A stretch of 64,000 nt of DNA from Ophiostoma sp. CBS 140.51 (taxonomy: Eukaryota > Ascomycota > Sordariomycetes > Ophiostomatales > Ophiostomataceae), in assembly GCA_029298735.1 (NCBI GenBank), contig JANSLP010000083.1:48932-112931 (forward strand). Direction: 5' to 3'. Shown in pieces: positions 37,181-50,300 of this stretch. Made by a program: the position numbers and the translations under genes. The stretch's first letter is position 1, and each line of letters starts with the position of its first letter. The notes beneath the pieces are model-generated. The model saw nothing but the letters and a program-made list of their open reading frames with translations, was not told the DNA's origin and ran no database searches.

Positions 37181-39049
37181 TCATAGCTCGTCAAACAGCC
37201 TCTGCAACGGGTCACCGTCGTCGTCTTGGCCACTGGCGGTTTTCGTCTTGCCGCCACCAGCCGTGCCGTTAGGGAATGTCAGGTGGAACTTGCCAGTCGA
37301 CGATGAGGACACGGATGCCAGATCGGGGAAGCCAGGCGGGAAGTTGGGTTTGCTGGAGGCAGCCGCATCATTGCTGCCAGTGGCATCATTGTGTTGACCA
37401 CCCGAGTGCCGCATCATGATTGCAAACAGCACGACCAGCGTCAAACCCACACTCGACACAATCACCCACAGCACCTTGAGCCGCGTCCTAGTCCGCTCTT
37501 GCCACGCCTGGTCCGCCTTCTCCCACCGCTGCACACGGCTCCGCGCCGTCTCGACCCGCTCAGCCAGGTCCTGGATCGCCTTACGGCCCCGATGCACCCG
37601 TTCTGACAGCTGCTCGAGTCGGTGCTGCTGGTCCGCCGGTGTCAGCACAGGCGCGCCGTCCTTTCCCACAGCACCGCCGCCGCCTGTCTTGTTGCCCTCG
37701 AGCTGTTCGACTTGCTGGCTAATCTCGTTGGTAATGGACTCGGTCTCGGCCGTGAAGCGGCGGTTGGTAGCACGCGCCGCGGCGGCCAGTGACCGGAGAG
37801 CCAATACAGTGTCCTGCAGCGAACTGAGCCGAGTCAGGACAGACCCGTACGCCGCATCGAGGCGCTGGCTCGTTTCGGTCGACAGGCCATCCAAGTCGGT
37901 GACGGCGGACTGGAGGACGCGGGCGGCATTGCGGCTCTGTTCGCGCTGCATGCGCTCCAAAGCGGCAGCGGCGGCGCGGACAGCTGCTGGGTCGATGGGC
38001 AGGCCCGAGGCCGACAACCCCGTGCCCGAAGCCAAGGATGCTTGCCTATCCTGATGCTGCAGCTCATCCTGTGCAGGGTCTGTGGCCTCTGAATCAGCTG
38101 CACGAGACAATGCATTCGGCAAGGCAGGTGCCTGTGTGGTCGGTGATGCCGCTGCCACGGCTGTGGCTGCTGCCGCGAGGGCCGCAATCGTTGTGGAGTG
38201 GCTGCTCATATAGCCGGCGGTGTTGCTCGTACTCAGGCTGTGGTGGTGGTGACGGTGGTGATGATGATGGTGGTGGTGGTGCCCACTGTCGTGCGCTAGC
38301 GGCTGTTGGGACTGCATGATGCGGTAGTCGTTGAAGTCGGTAGGGTTGATGTTGCTATTGTTGTTGTACCCCGTGTGCACACTCGGCCGGCGGCTGGTAT
38401 TTGGGCTGACCGTCGTAGACGTCGCTCCCGTCCGGCTCGATGTGTTGGAACTCGAGGCGTTGGTGTCGGGTGGTGCCAGCGAGTAGTTGCTGGTCAGGAC
38501 AGCTGCCGAGGCAAGGGAGCCGCCCAGGCCGCCCGTTGTGCGCGACTTGCCGAGAGGCGTAAGGCGGGGGCTGTGTGGCGGCGATGTTGGTTGGAGGTTA
38601 GCCGTGCCGTTCGTTGGTCCGGTCGATGTAGTTCCGGCTTGTGTAGAGGTCGGCCCACGGCCGTCTTGGTAGTTGTAGTTGTCGCGAACACTGTTGTTGC
38701 GTCGGCTTTGTGTTTGGTTCTGGTTCTGACTCTGACTCTGGCTCTGACTCGGGCTCAGGGTGTGGCCAGAGGCCGGGCTCTGGCTTTGGCTCTGGCTCTG
38801 GCTTTGGCTTTGTCGGCGTAAGCGTAAAGGTGACGACAGCTCGGATAACGATCGTGTGAAATGATGTCGTGGCCGCTGGGGTGGTGTCGCTGAGTTTGTC
38901 GATGTTCCTGTGGTTGTTGTCTGTGCTGCTCCTGCCGCCCCATGCACTCTCAGCTTGTCGCCGCCGGCTCGGCCTGTGCTGTTTGCATTGTAACTGCTGC
39001 CGTTGGGTGCTGCCGAGGCGCTGCTGCTGCTCTCCTGGTTGTTCGACAT
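37181..39049 (-). CDS. Low-complexity, coiled-coil single-pass membrane protein, unrecognised
   Basis: A single exon of 622 residues from the ATG at 39049 (MSNNQESSS). The frame stays open upstream to 39349, but that part looks like leader. I do not recognise a named family. In order: a Ser/Thr/Asn-rich disordered half with two Gln-Ser repeat tracts (80-91 and 100-115); a histidine run (257-270, nine H, R, four H); an alanine-rich stretch; two predicted coiled coils (about 362-452 and 472-522); one membrane segment at about 525-546; and a 76-residue acidic C-terminal tail ending DPLQRLFDEL. No signal peptide is present, so the bulk is probably cytosolic or nuclear with a C-terminal membrane anchor. 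The membrane segment is too far from the end for a classical tail-anchored protein. RSLSELSS-type motifs suggest phosphorylation. Confidence 0.75.
   Translation of the reverse strand: MSNNQESSSSASAAPNGSSYNANSTGRAGGDKLRVHGAAGAAQTTTTGTSTNSATPPQRPRHHFTRSLSELSSPLRLRRQSQSQSQSQSQSPASGHTLSPSQSQSQSQNQNQTQSRRNNSVRDNYNYQDGRGPTSTQAGTTSTGPTNGTANLQPTSPPHSPRLTPLGKSRTTGGLGGSLASAAVLTSNYSLAPPDTNASSSNTSSRTGATSTTVSPNTSRRPSVHTGYNNNSNINPTDFNDYRIMQSQQPLAHDSGHHHHHHHHHRHHHHSLSTSNTAGYMSSHSTTIAALAAAATAVAAASPTTQAPALPNALSRAADSEATDPAQDELQHQDRQASLASGTGLSASGLPIDPAAVRAAAAALERMQREQSRNAARVLQSAVTDLDGLSTETSQRLDAAYGSVLTRLSSLQDTVLALRSLAAAARATNRRFTAETESITNEISQQVEQLEGNKTGGGGAVGKDGAPVLTPADQQHRLEQLSERVHRGRKAIQDLAERVETARSRVQRWEKADQAWQERTRTRLKVLWVIVSSVGLTLVVLFAIMMRHSGGQHNDATGSNDAAASSKPNFPPGFPDLASVSSSSTGKFHLTFPNGTAGGGKTKTASGQDDDGDPLQRLFDEL
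38705..38812 (-). repeat. Gln-Ser coding repeat tracts
   Basis: Hexanucleotide-type repeats on the minus strand encode alternating Gln-Ser, changing to Gln-Asn, in two blocks of the membrane protein at 37181-39049, separated by SPASGHTLSP. They are a likely site of length variation between strains. Confidence 0.9.
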
Positions 39050-40877
39050 GGTTGCAATCGTAATCGTAATCGCTCCCGGCAGGGGATATTGGGATAAATG
39101 GGTGACGAGACGGGAAATGGCTGTCGCAACTATGGCGCCTTGACCCTGCTTGCTGCAGAAACAGGAATCAGCTGCCCACCCAGACTTTGGGTTTTGGGGT
39201 GCGCAGAATGTGTGGGCTGTCTGGACTGTTTCGGTTGTCGCCGTGCCCTGTTTTTTTTTCCTTTCGGTTTCGCCGGGGAGAGGGTGTGTTGCGAAACCAA
39301 CACCAGGCGCGGCATGTGTATGAAGGCAAGTTGGCGCGGCTTGGACCAACAGGGGAGCTTCGTCACATGGAAATCGAAAATGGCTTAGTCATCTCTTAGC
39401 TAACTCAGCCTTTGAGCGACCTCAAACTCGACGACATGCCTTATCTTCACTCTATTTTCATTCAAAAGGTATTCAGTCTCATACTTTTCAAGAATAGCAT
39501 ATACTTCACATAGAAGTAGTGATTGAATGAATCAACAATTGTGAGGTAAAAAAAAAGTTGTAGGTGATGAATTATTTCTTTTTTCGTTATCTTTTTTTTC
39601 TGAAATAAAATTTTCACAAAATAAATAAAAAACAGAACAACAACAGAATAGAACATAATTTTTATCCGAAGTAAAAAATCCAATACACTACCCTAGTAAT
39701 CTTTTAGGAGAAGGCACACCTCTTGTCGTTATTTTGCATCTCACACCTGTCTCGCTGTATACTAAGAGGATGCCCAACGGCGACTGAAACGAGGATATGG
39801 TAATGGCCTCGTATGTTTCTTGTATTTTGAAATTTGCGGGTATTTCTGGAGTCTATGTGCCGCTCTATGCCATCATTAAAACATCAAGCTAGACAAATTT
39901 GGCATATACATGTCATCCGATGTAAATAAGAGATAGCTGAGGGATCCCTCACACCCTGACTCGCATACACCATAAGATCCATATAACATATTTACTTCTG
40001 GGGCGTACTTCGTCTATTCGTAAGAGACAAATGCCGATAAAAGCGGCTTCCAGAGTGTATAATGGCTATGGCATGTACTGTGCTGTTCGGTGCATAGAAA
40101 TTATGTGCCGTGATCAGGTTCAAGGAAAAGGGATAATGTGGATAGTTCACCATGTTTCCACAGCAACTTGATAACTGGTGAGGTATCTAGGGGCTTGCGA
40201 TTGTTCTCACCATACTATAGTGGTGGCTTATGGACCTGCACCCAACTGGGATGCTCAAGTGATATGGCAAATACGGTTAACTTTGTCGTACATACTCTTT
40301 GTATACCAGGAGAACAACCTCCGTTCCTTGTTTTCTCATATACCGTCTTGTAGCTGATATCATCACGGGGATGTAGAAAGAAACAACATTGAGAGACAGG
40401 GCTGTCTAAGTGATGGTGACATACGGCTGCCACAGCGTCCCCGGTACAAAGTAGATATACATTATACATTTTTTCGATACCAAGAACAAATAATTTTATT
40501 GAATCAGAAGCATGTGTACGTACTACATATTCGAGACTTATCATCTGCGGGACATGTTGAGATGTGCCCAGGACTACAGCAGCATAGAACGCAGTACATA
40601 GCACAAATAATAACACGAGTATAGTGATTCTGATCGCCTTTTCTGAATGAAGAGACAGATTTTATTGTCAAACAATGCTTTTGTATAATGCAAGAAAGTA
40701 ATATGCCCAAGACAAAACGCCGCCCAAAACGCCCAACGCTTCCCGAGGCATATGTGGTGCCCGGGAATAAAAGCACACATAAGTCTCCCAGCGGGAGGTA
40801 ATACAGAAAAGAAACAAAGCCGGAAGTACAAAAGAAAGAAGCATAAGCGACGGCAGCAAGACACAGCATGTGCCGCC
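39050..40877. other. Intergenic with an AT-rich island
   Basis: About 39440-39720 is markedly AT-rich compared with surrounding DNA. The rest (39720-40870) is AT-leaning without any recognisable frame. It separates two minus-strand genes and should include the 3' region of cgr1. Confidence 0.5.
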
Positions 40878-41303
40878 TTATGTGTGCAGCAGCTTGTTCC
40901 GCTTCTCCTTGCGCTTTAAGCGCTCAACACGCTTCTTGTGCATCTTCTCGGCCAGCTTCTCGTAGCGCTCCTTCTCCTCCTTGGCGGCCTTCTTGTCGCG
41001 GATGGCTTTGGTGCGGGCCTGGCGGGCAGCCTCCTTCTCGTCCTTGAGCTCCTTCTCCTTGGCCTTCATGGTGGCGCGGGCGATGCGCTCTTTGTTGCGC
41101 TTCTCGTACGAGGTGAGGCCGGAGCCCGGACGGAAAGCCTTTTTCGGCTCGTGCCATTGTTTGCCTAGTTGTGCGTTAGGGACCGTTCATCAAGAAACCA
41201 TCGAGCGCGGGGACCTACCATTCTTGCGCATGCCGAGAGGCTTGGTGGACGCGGCGGCAACGAGGGCGGCCGCCGGAGCGGCCGCAGTAGTTTCGCTGGA
41301 CAT
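40878..41303 (-). CDS. cgr1: rRNA-processing protein Cgr1
   Basis: Two exons, 41303-41219 and 41164-40878, encode 123 residues, close to the family's usual 110-125. The 54-nt intron starts GTAGGT, contains CTAAC and ends CTAG. Cgr1 is a nucleolar protein needed for pre-rRNA processing and 60S subunit assembly. The recognisable core begins GMRKNGKQWHEPKKAFRPG, spanning the splice junction, then SYEKR. It is followed by a lysine/arginine/glutamate-rich coiled helix ending MHKKRVERLKRKEKRNK. The short Ala-rich N terminus before the core is also typical. The minus-strand context agrees with its neighbours. Confidence 0.95.
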
Positions 41304-44300
41304 TGTGTGTATGAGGACAGTGAAGAGGACCGATAGGTATAGGGAGGGTCTATATTATGAACGTCGTTGGTTGTGACGTCGTGATGTTCGGCGGTGGTTG
41401 GTGGTCTCGTCACTTTTTTGCTGGCAGTCTATTTTTTCTTGCAGTCTGAACTTTTTTCTGGGCTACCGCCTTATCGCTGAGACGATTCTGCCGCTCTTTT
41501 TTCAGCGGGGAGAGAGTCTGCCAATACTCACCACTTTGGCTCTTTCGCTCTTATCGACCTGCCGCTGTTCACCGCCAAAACCACGAAATCTCAATTTAGT
41601 GCACGTGCGCTAAACGCTTCCCAGTTCTCACTGTAAATTCAGGGCAACCCCGTTCTCCAAAGCTGCTGCCTGCTATTTGCTGGGGACACTTTGGGAGAGT
41701 GGGCACCTGCGAAGACGCCATTTGGCGGCCAGCACAAAAAGAAGAAATTGGGCCTAATATCCGCTGCGGGGACCGGCCATGGGTCTCTCTAGCGGACAGG
41801 GGTGCCACTACGACGCTACGCCGCTAGTTAGGAAAGAGGGAATCACTGTCACGCTGTCCTTCCCGTCGCAATATCAACTTCACACACTTTGTCGACAGCG
41901 TCTCGGGGGCCTTCCAGGTGCACCCTTTTGCGCGTGTGTTCTCCTGTCAGTGAAAGAGGCGCGGCGTATTACTTGCATTCCATGCGAAGATCCTTGATCA
42001 AAACGGTTTGTCGTTCAACAAAAAATGTCGATGCCCACTGACCACCTGCCGTGTGGACTCTTTTTGTCTCTTTTTGGTCTCTTTTCGAGAGACGCTGTTC
42101 TCCATTCGGTCTCTTGCTGGTCTCCATTCCCCGAAAGCCTGTCGTTATTTTATTTTTATTTTTGTCCTTTTTTCTTTTGCCACGCGGTGCAGAAGTCTCA
42201 CAAAGCCCACAGGGTGGCAAAAAGAAGAAAGGGAGTTAAGGAAGAGTGTCTCTCAAGAGAGGCCAACGATGCAGGAATGGATGGCATGTCGTCATTCGCG
42301 ATGCCTCCGAGATTTGATTTATTTTAAGATTTACAGTCGTACGCTGCTCACGTCCGTCACGTTTCGTTGCGTTTCTCACGTCGGATGCCCCTTGTCGCGT
42401 GTCTACCAATTTGCCTCTCTTCTTGTCTCTTGTGTGGTTCCTTGTGTTTCCATTCATTCCTCAACTGAAGAAGCCATGGTGGACGTGTTCACACGTGTCC
42501 CTAGGCCCCCAAAAGAATCCCAAGAGCCCCAGTAATCTCATTAATTTTCCGGTGTCCAGTCCATGTCGCCTCGTCGCGGTCGTGGCCATTCAGATAAAAT
42601 TGACGTGTTTGGGCGTTGCGTGGCGTGGACTCGTACGGCTCTGGACCCTTCTCTAATTTTGACACTGTATTTTGGCGATGCCAATATTGTTCGTTTGTTA
42701 TTGTTTATATTCTCGTTTGCGTCCTCATTTCCTTCATACCCGTATTGCCGCTGCCGCCTGCAAAAGTTGTTCATCCTTCGTCTGATCAATTTTTGCGTAT
42801 GGAGTAGTTCATCTCTTCTATCTCAGCCAGACTCGGGCGGCCGAAAATACTGCTTTCCAGTCTATTTCATTTTAAAATAGGCGCTTTTGTGGTCCACCTG
42901 CTATGAATTATTGGGACTTGCCGCAGGCTATTCTTGTTCGCCTGTTCATTGTTGTCAACTAAATGGAGATACACTATTGGTATGGAGACGCGCCGATGAG
43001 AAGAACAAGCGGATGCCAAGAGGAAAGAGAGCAAGAATAGCAAGACAGACAGGAAGACCAGCTGGCCAGAGGGAAAATACGAAGTTGCAAAGTGACGACT
43101 TGCCATTGAAGGATTGAGAAACACCGTCCCGACAGAAAAGAAGTGGAGGATTGAATTGTCGTGAACAGGGACGAGGGGCCGAGGAAACGGATCGTCGGGC
43201 AATCAGGGTTTTTTTTGATGACAGAGCGTCACAGACGGCCACGGCGAGTGGCCTTGCCCCAGGAATTCAACAAACGACACGACTCGCTGGTTCACGGCTA
43301 TGCAAATAGGCAACGTTGCGCACAGTTGTGCCCCTTGTGCCTGATCAACGAAGATTGGAACGTTGATCGACGAGTTATCCATGTTTGGAAACTGCTCATT
43401 TTGGGGAGGAATATGAGGAATATGTTGAGAGACTCTTCTCTGGCACGTCGAGACGCTTCTTTCACTGCTTCGAAAAGCCTTCTAACTCGCTGGAGGGTGA
43501 TCCTGCCAGAATCCACAGGCTATTTTATTCATAGCATACGGGGCATTTGCTCGGAGAGAAGGTTCCATGCTTCTTTCTTCCCAAGGCCTATCCCAGCCAA
43601 GTCTCCAGCAGAAGAATGCTGGGCCACCACGCTTGCCAACGCTTGTTAGGCGAGCATGAATAGTGATCTATCGTGCGTAAATTAAGCTTTGCCCTCCTCC
43701 TTAGAGTAGAGAAAGGACGCGGACGGTTACGTTTTGCAACATATTTTAGAGATTGGAGATGAACCCCTCAACGGGTGCTTGCCCTAGGAATGCGAAAAGC
43801 AATGACTTTGGCGTTTTGGTTTGTCGCGGGACGAGCTGTACACAGTAGCAAAAAAGAAAAAAAAGGAAAATTGCACGCCAATTTCCCGACGCGGCGGCAA
43901 CGGGAAGACAATCAAAAGAAAGTGCACAGTCAGGTACGAAAAGAACCAGAGGCGAGCGAGACTTGGGACGGTGTCAGAAATAGAGAGAGAATAAAGGAAT
44001 AAATAGGGCAATATCGTAATATTGCAGATTCGCAATATCGCGGGTCAGGAACAGGGCATCTTGAATGCTGGGCAATATTATAATCCAATCTCACAAGCGA
44101 TTTTCTTCTGTCTGTGTTCTGTGTGCGCCTTTCATTTTGAATTCGATTGTTGCCTTTTCATTCGCTTACAGCAATACCAACCTGGCATTTGTTCTTATTG
44201 TCATTTCGGATCTGACTTGTGCGTTGTTATTTTTGCTTTTTCTTCTTCTTCTTTCTTCTCCGGCCTTTTCCTTGCATCTTATTTTACGTTATTCATTTCA

Positions 44301-47300
44301 GCCTCTCATCTCATATTCGTTTATTTTCATCTGCCCTTTTAGCATCTGATTTTGCATGTATTTGCATGCAGCCTCAGTGTTACAGAGAGATTTGACAACT
44401 TTGATGGGGACAAATCTTTCGTATCTCACTTCTGTGCTCTCACTTTATTACGACGTACGTACTCTGCCTGTCCATTGCCGCCCGTCTTCCCATTTCCCTT
44501 GCATACTACCAATTGTGAATTTCCCGATGCAATTGATAAGATAAGAATTGAATAAAACATCTGGCTTGCTGTCTCCGCGAACGGACGGAGCACTTGCTAC
44601 GGAGCAATACTGCATGCGGATAGCAGCCCGCACAAACTTTGTTTAATGGGAGAAAAAGATATGAAGTCAAAAGGCAAAGGCGATGTCGTCGTGCGTACAT
44701 GCATGAGTGCATGCAAAGACTGCAAAAAGACCTCAGTTGGAACCTGGGAACCTGCAGACAACGGTGGTAATCCTGCGCGCTGCGTTGCATGCAGATGCAG
44801 GGCCGGAGCCAGGGACAGGGCCTGTCTTGAAAGTCAGAGAGAGACCCAGCCAGGCCCTGCAGGATCAGATGCAGTTTATGTTCTTCCAAGTCTGTTCCTC
44901 TTTGATTCCTTTTTGGCAAACCGGCGGCTGGGAAAAAGAGGTTAAGCCTGCGGGAACGTAAAATTTCCGTTTGATAACCAAGAGTGAAGTGGAAAAGGTT
45001 AAATCAAATGGATGACCAGAGAGTTGACATCGTGAGAGGAGAGACACAGTTCCAAATCAACGGATATGTTGACTACTTCTCGAATACTGGGGCAGATACA
45101 CCAATACCCGCCAACATTGAAGTGCCGTCTCCGGCTCCCCGAATTGTCGAAAGCGCCTGGGATGTCCCATTGTCAGCCGGCGAGTCTGATGTTCCTTTTT
45201 TGGAGTCAACTTTTGCCTCTTCTTCACCATCCCACACAATTCCACCCACACATGTTATGCAAGCAAAACGAAAAAGGGTGTCCGTGCGCAATCTCCAAAG
45301 CCAATCCATTGCCTTTTCCTTTTCCAGCTGCCCATTGTGTGTGTCCTCGATACGATGATAAAAAGTACGCCGTTGCAAGTCCGTCAAAGTTAGTTAGGGT
45401 TGCGCCCGCCCCGGGTCTATCCTCGTCGCTTCGATTGCGTGCCCATCCTGTCACGAAGTACGATGATTTCCCTGTCCGGCCGATGTTCGATTGTCAAGCG
45501 ATGATATGCTCTTGCAGACATGCTGCACGGTTCAGGGTGAAATCGGCGCTTTCGGCGGCAGAAGTGGAGCGGTCTTTTGGATATCCTGAAAAAGATCAGA
45601 AAGATCATGAGCCTTTCCTTTTTTGCGCTGTTGTCAAAAGGTCAAAAGAAGCTCAAAGGACCAATACGCTGTAAAACCCGTGGAACTTCCCTCAAGGCCC
45701 CCTTTTTTTTCTTGAGTTCTTTCCTTCTTCCTGCAGGCCAACAGGGACAGACCCCTTACTAGCGCTGCAGGTGGTCCAGGAAAAAGCAAAGAAAGATCTC
45801 ACACGATGTGTCCACTGGAAGGAAGGAACGGGGAACAGGCAAGATATCTCTCCAAAGAATACAAGGAAGACAAGGCAGACAAAGAAGACAAAGCCAGACA
45901 TGCTCCGTAATATGGATAGTATGGAAGAGAGCGAGAAGGCCTGAAAGGATTCTGAAGACAAACCAGAACACGAGCGGCAGCGTGCTATTGAGTATCTTTG
46001 CGAGGCGCCTTGAGACAAAGAGGAGATGGTACCTCGTGGAGCCTTCTCCCTGCGCACGATGGCACACGATACTCGTAATTATCTTTGCCTTGTCGTCCAA
46101 TGCTGTTGTTGTTTGCAGCTTGCGTTTTTCCTGTCTTTGCCCGTCGGTCGTCGTATCTTCTGCTCTTCCTTCAACCCACTGCGGAGTAGCTAGAAGAGAA
46201 AGAATGAAGAGCAACGCCCGCTATCCGCCCGTGACATCCACTGTGAAAAAGCAACGACATATGTGAAATGATGAACAAACTGGTCACTGAGATGACCACT
46301 GATCACACTGATGCACAAAACAGCCCCCCTGCACGGCTGTGTCTCCATCGACAATACTGAAAAAAGTAAAAAGAGGGGAACGACCAAGAAAAGACAGAAG
46401 AGGCTGAGCCCGCTCGTGATGGGCGAGATGGGGTTGGCTACGACGCAGTCCACTCCGTAAACAATCTCGGTCTCCATGGCAAACACCTGCAAACAGCACA
46501 CGACTCCGCAAACAGTGGTCTTTTTGGTGGTGTTTGTGTGTGGTTCTTACCGCCCAAGATGCGCCCAGAGAGACGATCTCGTTTCGACAGCCCTGATCGG
46601 TTTTGTTTACTTTCTTCTTTGTGTCATTTTTGTCTTTTTGATGGCCATCACCAAGATGTGCCCCTGTCGATTTCTCCGCACGAGGGCAGCACTCGCTTCC
46701 AGTCGCTGCCAACAATGTGGTGATGGCGTAAGAGAGAATGGAAACTCAACCAATCTCAACCAAAAAAGACAATGAGGCGGTTGTGATGCGACGAGGCTAG
46801 CACAATGGATAACAAAGGAGATGCATGGTGATTGTTTGACGATGCACGTAAACGAGTTTGCTCTCCCGATTGAACATCATTTATGCGCCACATGCATTGT
46901 GCGACGTCTGTTGTGCATCGTGAATACACAGACAGACATTTGTTTGTTCAGGTCTCCTTTCTCTTGCAAGGACCCCCCTTTTCCCCATTCGGCTCGCTCC
47001 CCTATTTTCTGTGCTTTCATCCCTTTGCCACAGTTTGTGGGTGTGCTGTTGGACCATCGCCCACCCACACCGAAATACACGCCCCTCCCTGAAGGAGGGC
47101 CAGCCAAGCCCGTAAAGCAAGGGGGTGTGAGCATGAGGGTGTGGAGAGTGGAGACTCTGGTCGCCCAGAATTTGGGAGGACACTCACTGTCGAGAAGAGA
47201 CAGAGAAAGACAAACGCTCACAAAACACTCACACGAAAGAACATTATTGTGGCAGTTTCCGTGAGACATGGTTGTGGTGATATTGGCAGGGGTATCCTGT

Positions 47301-50300
47301 GAAGGGTGTGGTGCCCTTGTGCCTGGCAGCTGGCTTTGTCTCTTTGCTGTCAATTCAGGCACAGGCACAAAGAGGTCTCTGCCGCGCACTCATTCACTGG
47401 ACTGTGCTTTCACGGGAAAAGCATTTTCACGACAAAACGACACGACACACTGTTCCTGGAACGAGCTGAAATCATTACCCAATGCGGTATGTGGCAAACG
47501 AGTCTAAACGAGTCTTGAATTTCGAGTGTGTTGTGTCAAAGCCGAGATATTGAGACCTTTTACGGGACTCCATGTCCCTTGAATGTTTCCATTTGTTGTT
47601 CCTTCTCGACAAATACGACATGTTCGTTCGGAAAAAGAGTACATGAGATGTACAAAAAAACACATCCGACTCTTCCTCCGCACACTCGTACGGATGCCCC
47701 GTAACGTGCAAGGACCTGCCTCGCATCGTCTCGTCTCTTACCCGGGGCGCAAAAAATGCAGAAATCAAAATGCAAGGGCATTTGGCCACTGCCGGACACA
47801 GCCGCACAAAAGGATGGGATGGAGAAATAGTACACATACAGTATGTGTAATGTGACCCCTGAAATCCTACAAGGAATGAACGACACGAACCGTCAAAAGC
47901 CCAAAAGGGAAACTCGCGATACACAAACGTCGTCCCGAAAAAGTAAATAAAGGAAAAAGACAGAGAGCGTGTGATGTTGTCTGATCGTTTGATAGCCCAA
48001 TACGGCACAAGTGTAGTTCATCAAGGACTGTGTTTGTCTCTGCCTCACGCTGGCCTTGCCTCTTCTGGGCTGACGAGTCTGTTTTCCTCATGATGGCAAA
48101 TAGTCTGTGGTCTAAATTGTCTTGAACGCACACCCTCTCCCTTCCCGCCGCGGCTGTTTCTATTTGATCAATTGCTCACAGACGTTCGGCAGCGGAGAGG
48201 CCGTCAGATGATCTTGTAATTAACAGAAGGCGGCTGTTTGTTTTGATTTTTGATTTTAGGTTCTTGCATATTGATATGAAGTAATGAGAGGGGGAAGGAT
48301 CTGGTTTATTTTTACACCACTCTCAGCTTGTTTCTGTTTACGAGGTTTTGGTACTCTTTTGGTCGACTTGGTGAGTTATGAATAGAAACGAGAGAAGGTG
48401 CACCGACAAGTGCCAGGCTAGAAAATGTAGGAACGCGGCAGACGGCGGGGGCATCTGTTACAAATAGACGACCGGCGACAAGGTGAAGTAGGCAAGAAAG
48501 CACGGGCTGGAGAGAGCTCCGTCCATTTGTTTCTGTTTCTCTTCGTTGTTTTCGATGTCCCATTTGTTTCCATTGGTTCTCTTCCTCAGCTTCTAGCTTC
48601 GGCCCAAGAACCCAGAAATCCTCCTTCGTTCAAGAGCCGTCAAAGCCGTCACAGCCGTCTCGTGCTTGAATACGAGAATGTTTGCAAGCGCAAGGCCGGC
48701 CAAGAGCCTGACGAACTTGGGGCTGCATCAGCCGTCGTCATCGCCGAGACCTATTTTCTGTCTTTTCTTCTCTTTTCAGTGATTGATGAACAGCCGAAGT
48801 GGTTTCGCGTATGTTTTTGCCGCATTGTCAGATAACTTGCTCGCCGTACTCTGTATTCGTCTTTTGATTTTTTGAGATATTTTTGCGAGATTCGAGATGT
48901 TGTTTTGATTTTTAAACACACATCGACCTTTTGTCCACACAACGTGGGAATGAATCGAATTGATTCGTAAACATCTTCTTGTTAGTCGTATTGTTTTGAC
49001 AACAATGTGCCCTCGCTTGCTGTCACTTGCTCCCTTCGCCTTTCGTTTTCACGCGAATTGACGCTTTTTGGCTGCGCTGCAACGCTGCAACGCTACTGTG
49101 TTTGCTTGCCCATTGCCCGAACGTCGTCCTTTGGCGCTACTGCGCGACTGCGTTAGTGCTGTTGACTGTCCAGTGTCTTTCCCCTTCCCACCATCCCAGC
49201 ACCCCCCGTTCGCGGCTCCTCAGTGGCTGAACCTTTCATTAAAGAGCCCACTCTTGGGATAGGAACAGGGGTGTTTCGAGGTGAGAGGGGTGTGTGTGAG
49301 TGGGCTCTTTCCCCCGAAAAAGTTGGGGGGAGGGGAGGCAGCACATGGCGAGGAAAAAGCAAAGAACAAAGGGACCTGGCATGGGGAGGAACGGCCGGCT
49401 GTCGTCTGCCCTGTCTGTTCCTGTGTTCCTGATTTTTGTCTTTTGTGTCTGGCTCTTTCCTCTCAGCTCAGTCCTGACGAGTCGGACCTGCCTGTTTTGT
49501 AGAGCACTTCAACGAGAGGGAAGGAACAAAGCGTCGAATCGAAGAGGAGTCTGCCCAAAATGCACAAAATACTCTCGCCAACCTTCGAGCCTTCCTCGTC
49601 GCTTTCCTTTGTTCTCCTGCCGTTCTTTCCCTATCTGATCGCTCGTATTTTGCCACCAAGTTGTCGAGTCTCTTTGGTGCTCACGGCGGCCGAAACAATA
49701 CCACCGTAGCCTCCGTAGGCCGCCTGGCCGCTATCAAAAAGAGTAAAAAAGGGCTCACATTGACACTCGAGGAAGGAGCCAAAAGAGCCAAAAGGGTATC
49801 TGACGGGTACTTTTGTGCTCAGCGGCACTCCATACTGCAACCACACCCCGTTGTCTCCGCTACCAGTGTTGACAAGAGTTGACAATGTCGACAGTCTCTC
49901 TTACCTTGCCCGTCGTCTGGTCTTTCTCGCTCCTTCCCAACACGCACATTTCCCTCGTACCGCTGCTCGCGCTCCTACCGCTAACGACCAAGCATCTTAC
50001 ACTAACCGCCAACAAAAACCTGTTGACAGCTGACCCAGGGCCCAGAAAATAGACGAAATAGCTTGAAAACCGCCAAAATAGCGCCCAGCAGTTTCGCAGT
50101 GAGATATTGCGTGGAGACCCTTCTCTCGTGCGCTGATCGTCCCGTCGTTTGTCTGCCCTGTTTCGCTTGTCCCAGCGCCTGGTTCATCGCTCCTTCCCCT
50201 GTGTCTGTCCATCGTGCCTTCCCTGTGGTTTAGCCGTGTAGCCCTGTCGAGCATGTCCAGCCTGTTTCTGTTTCGCTGTCTCTGTCGTCTTCCAGTCGCT

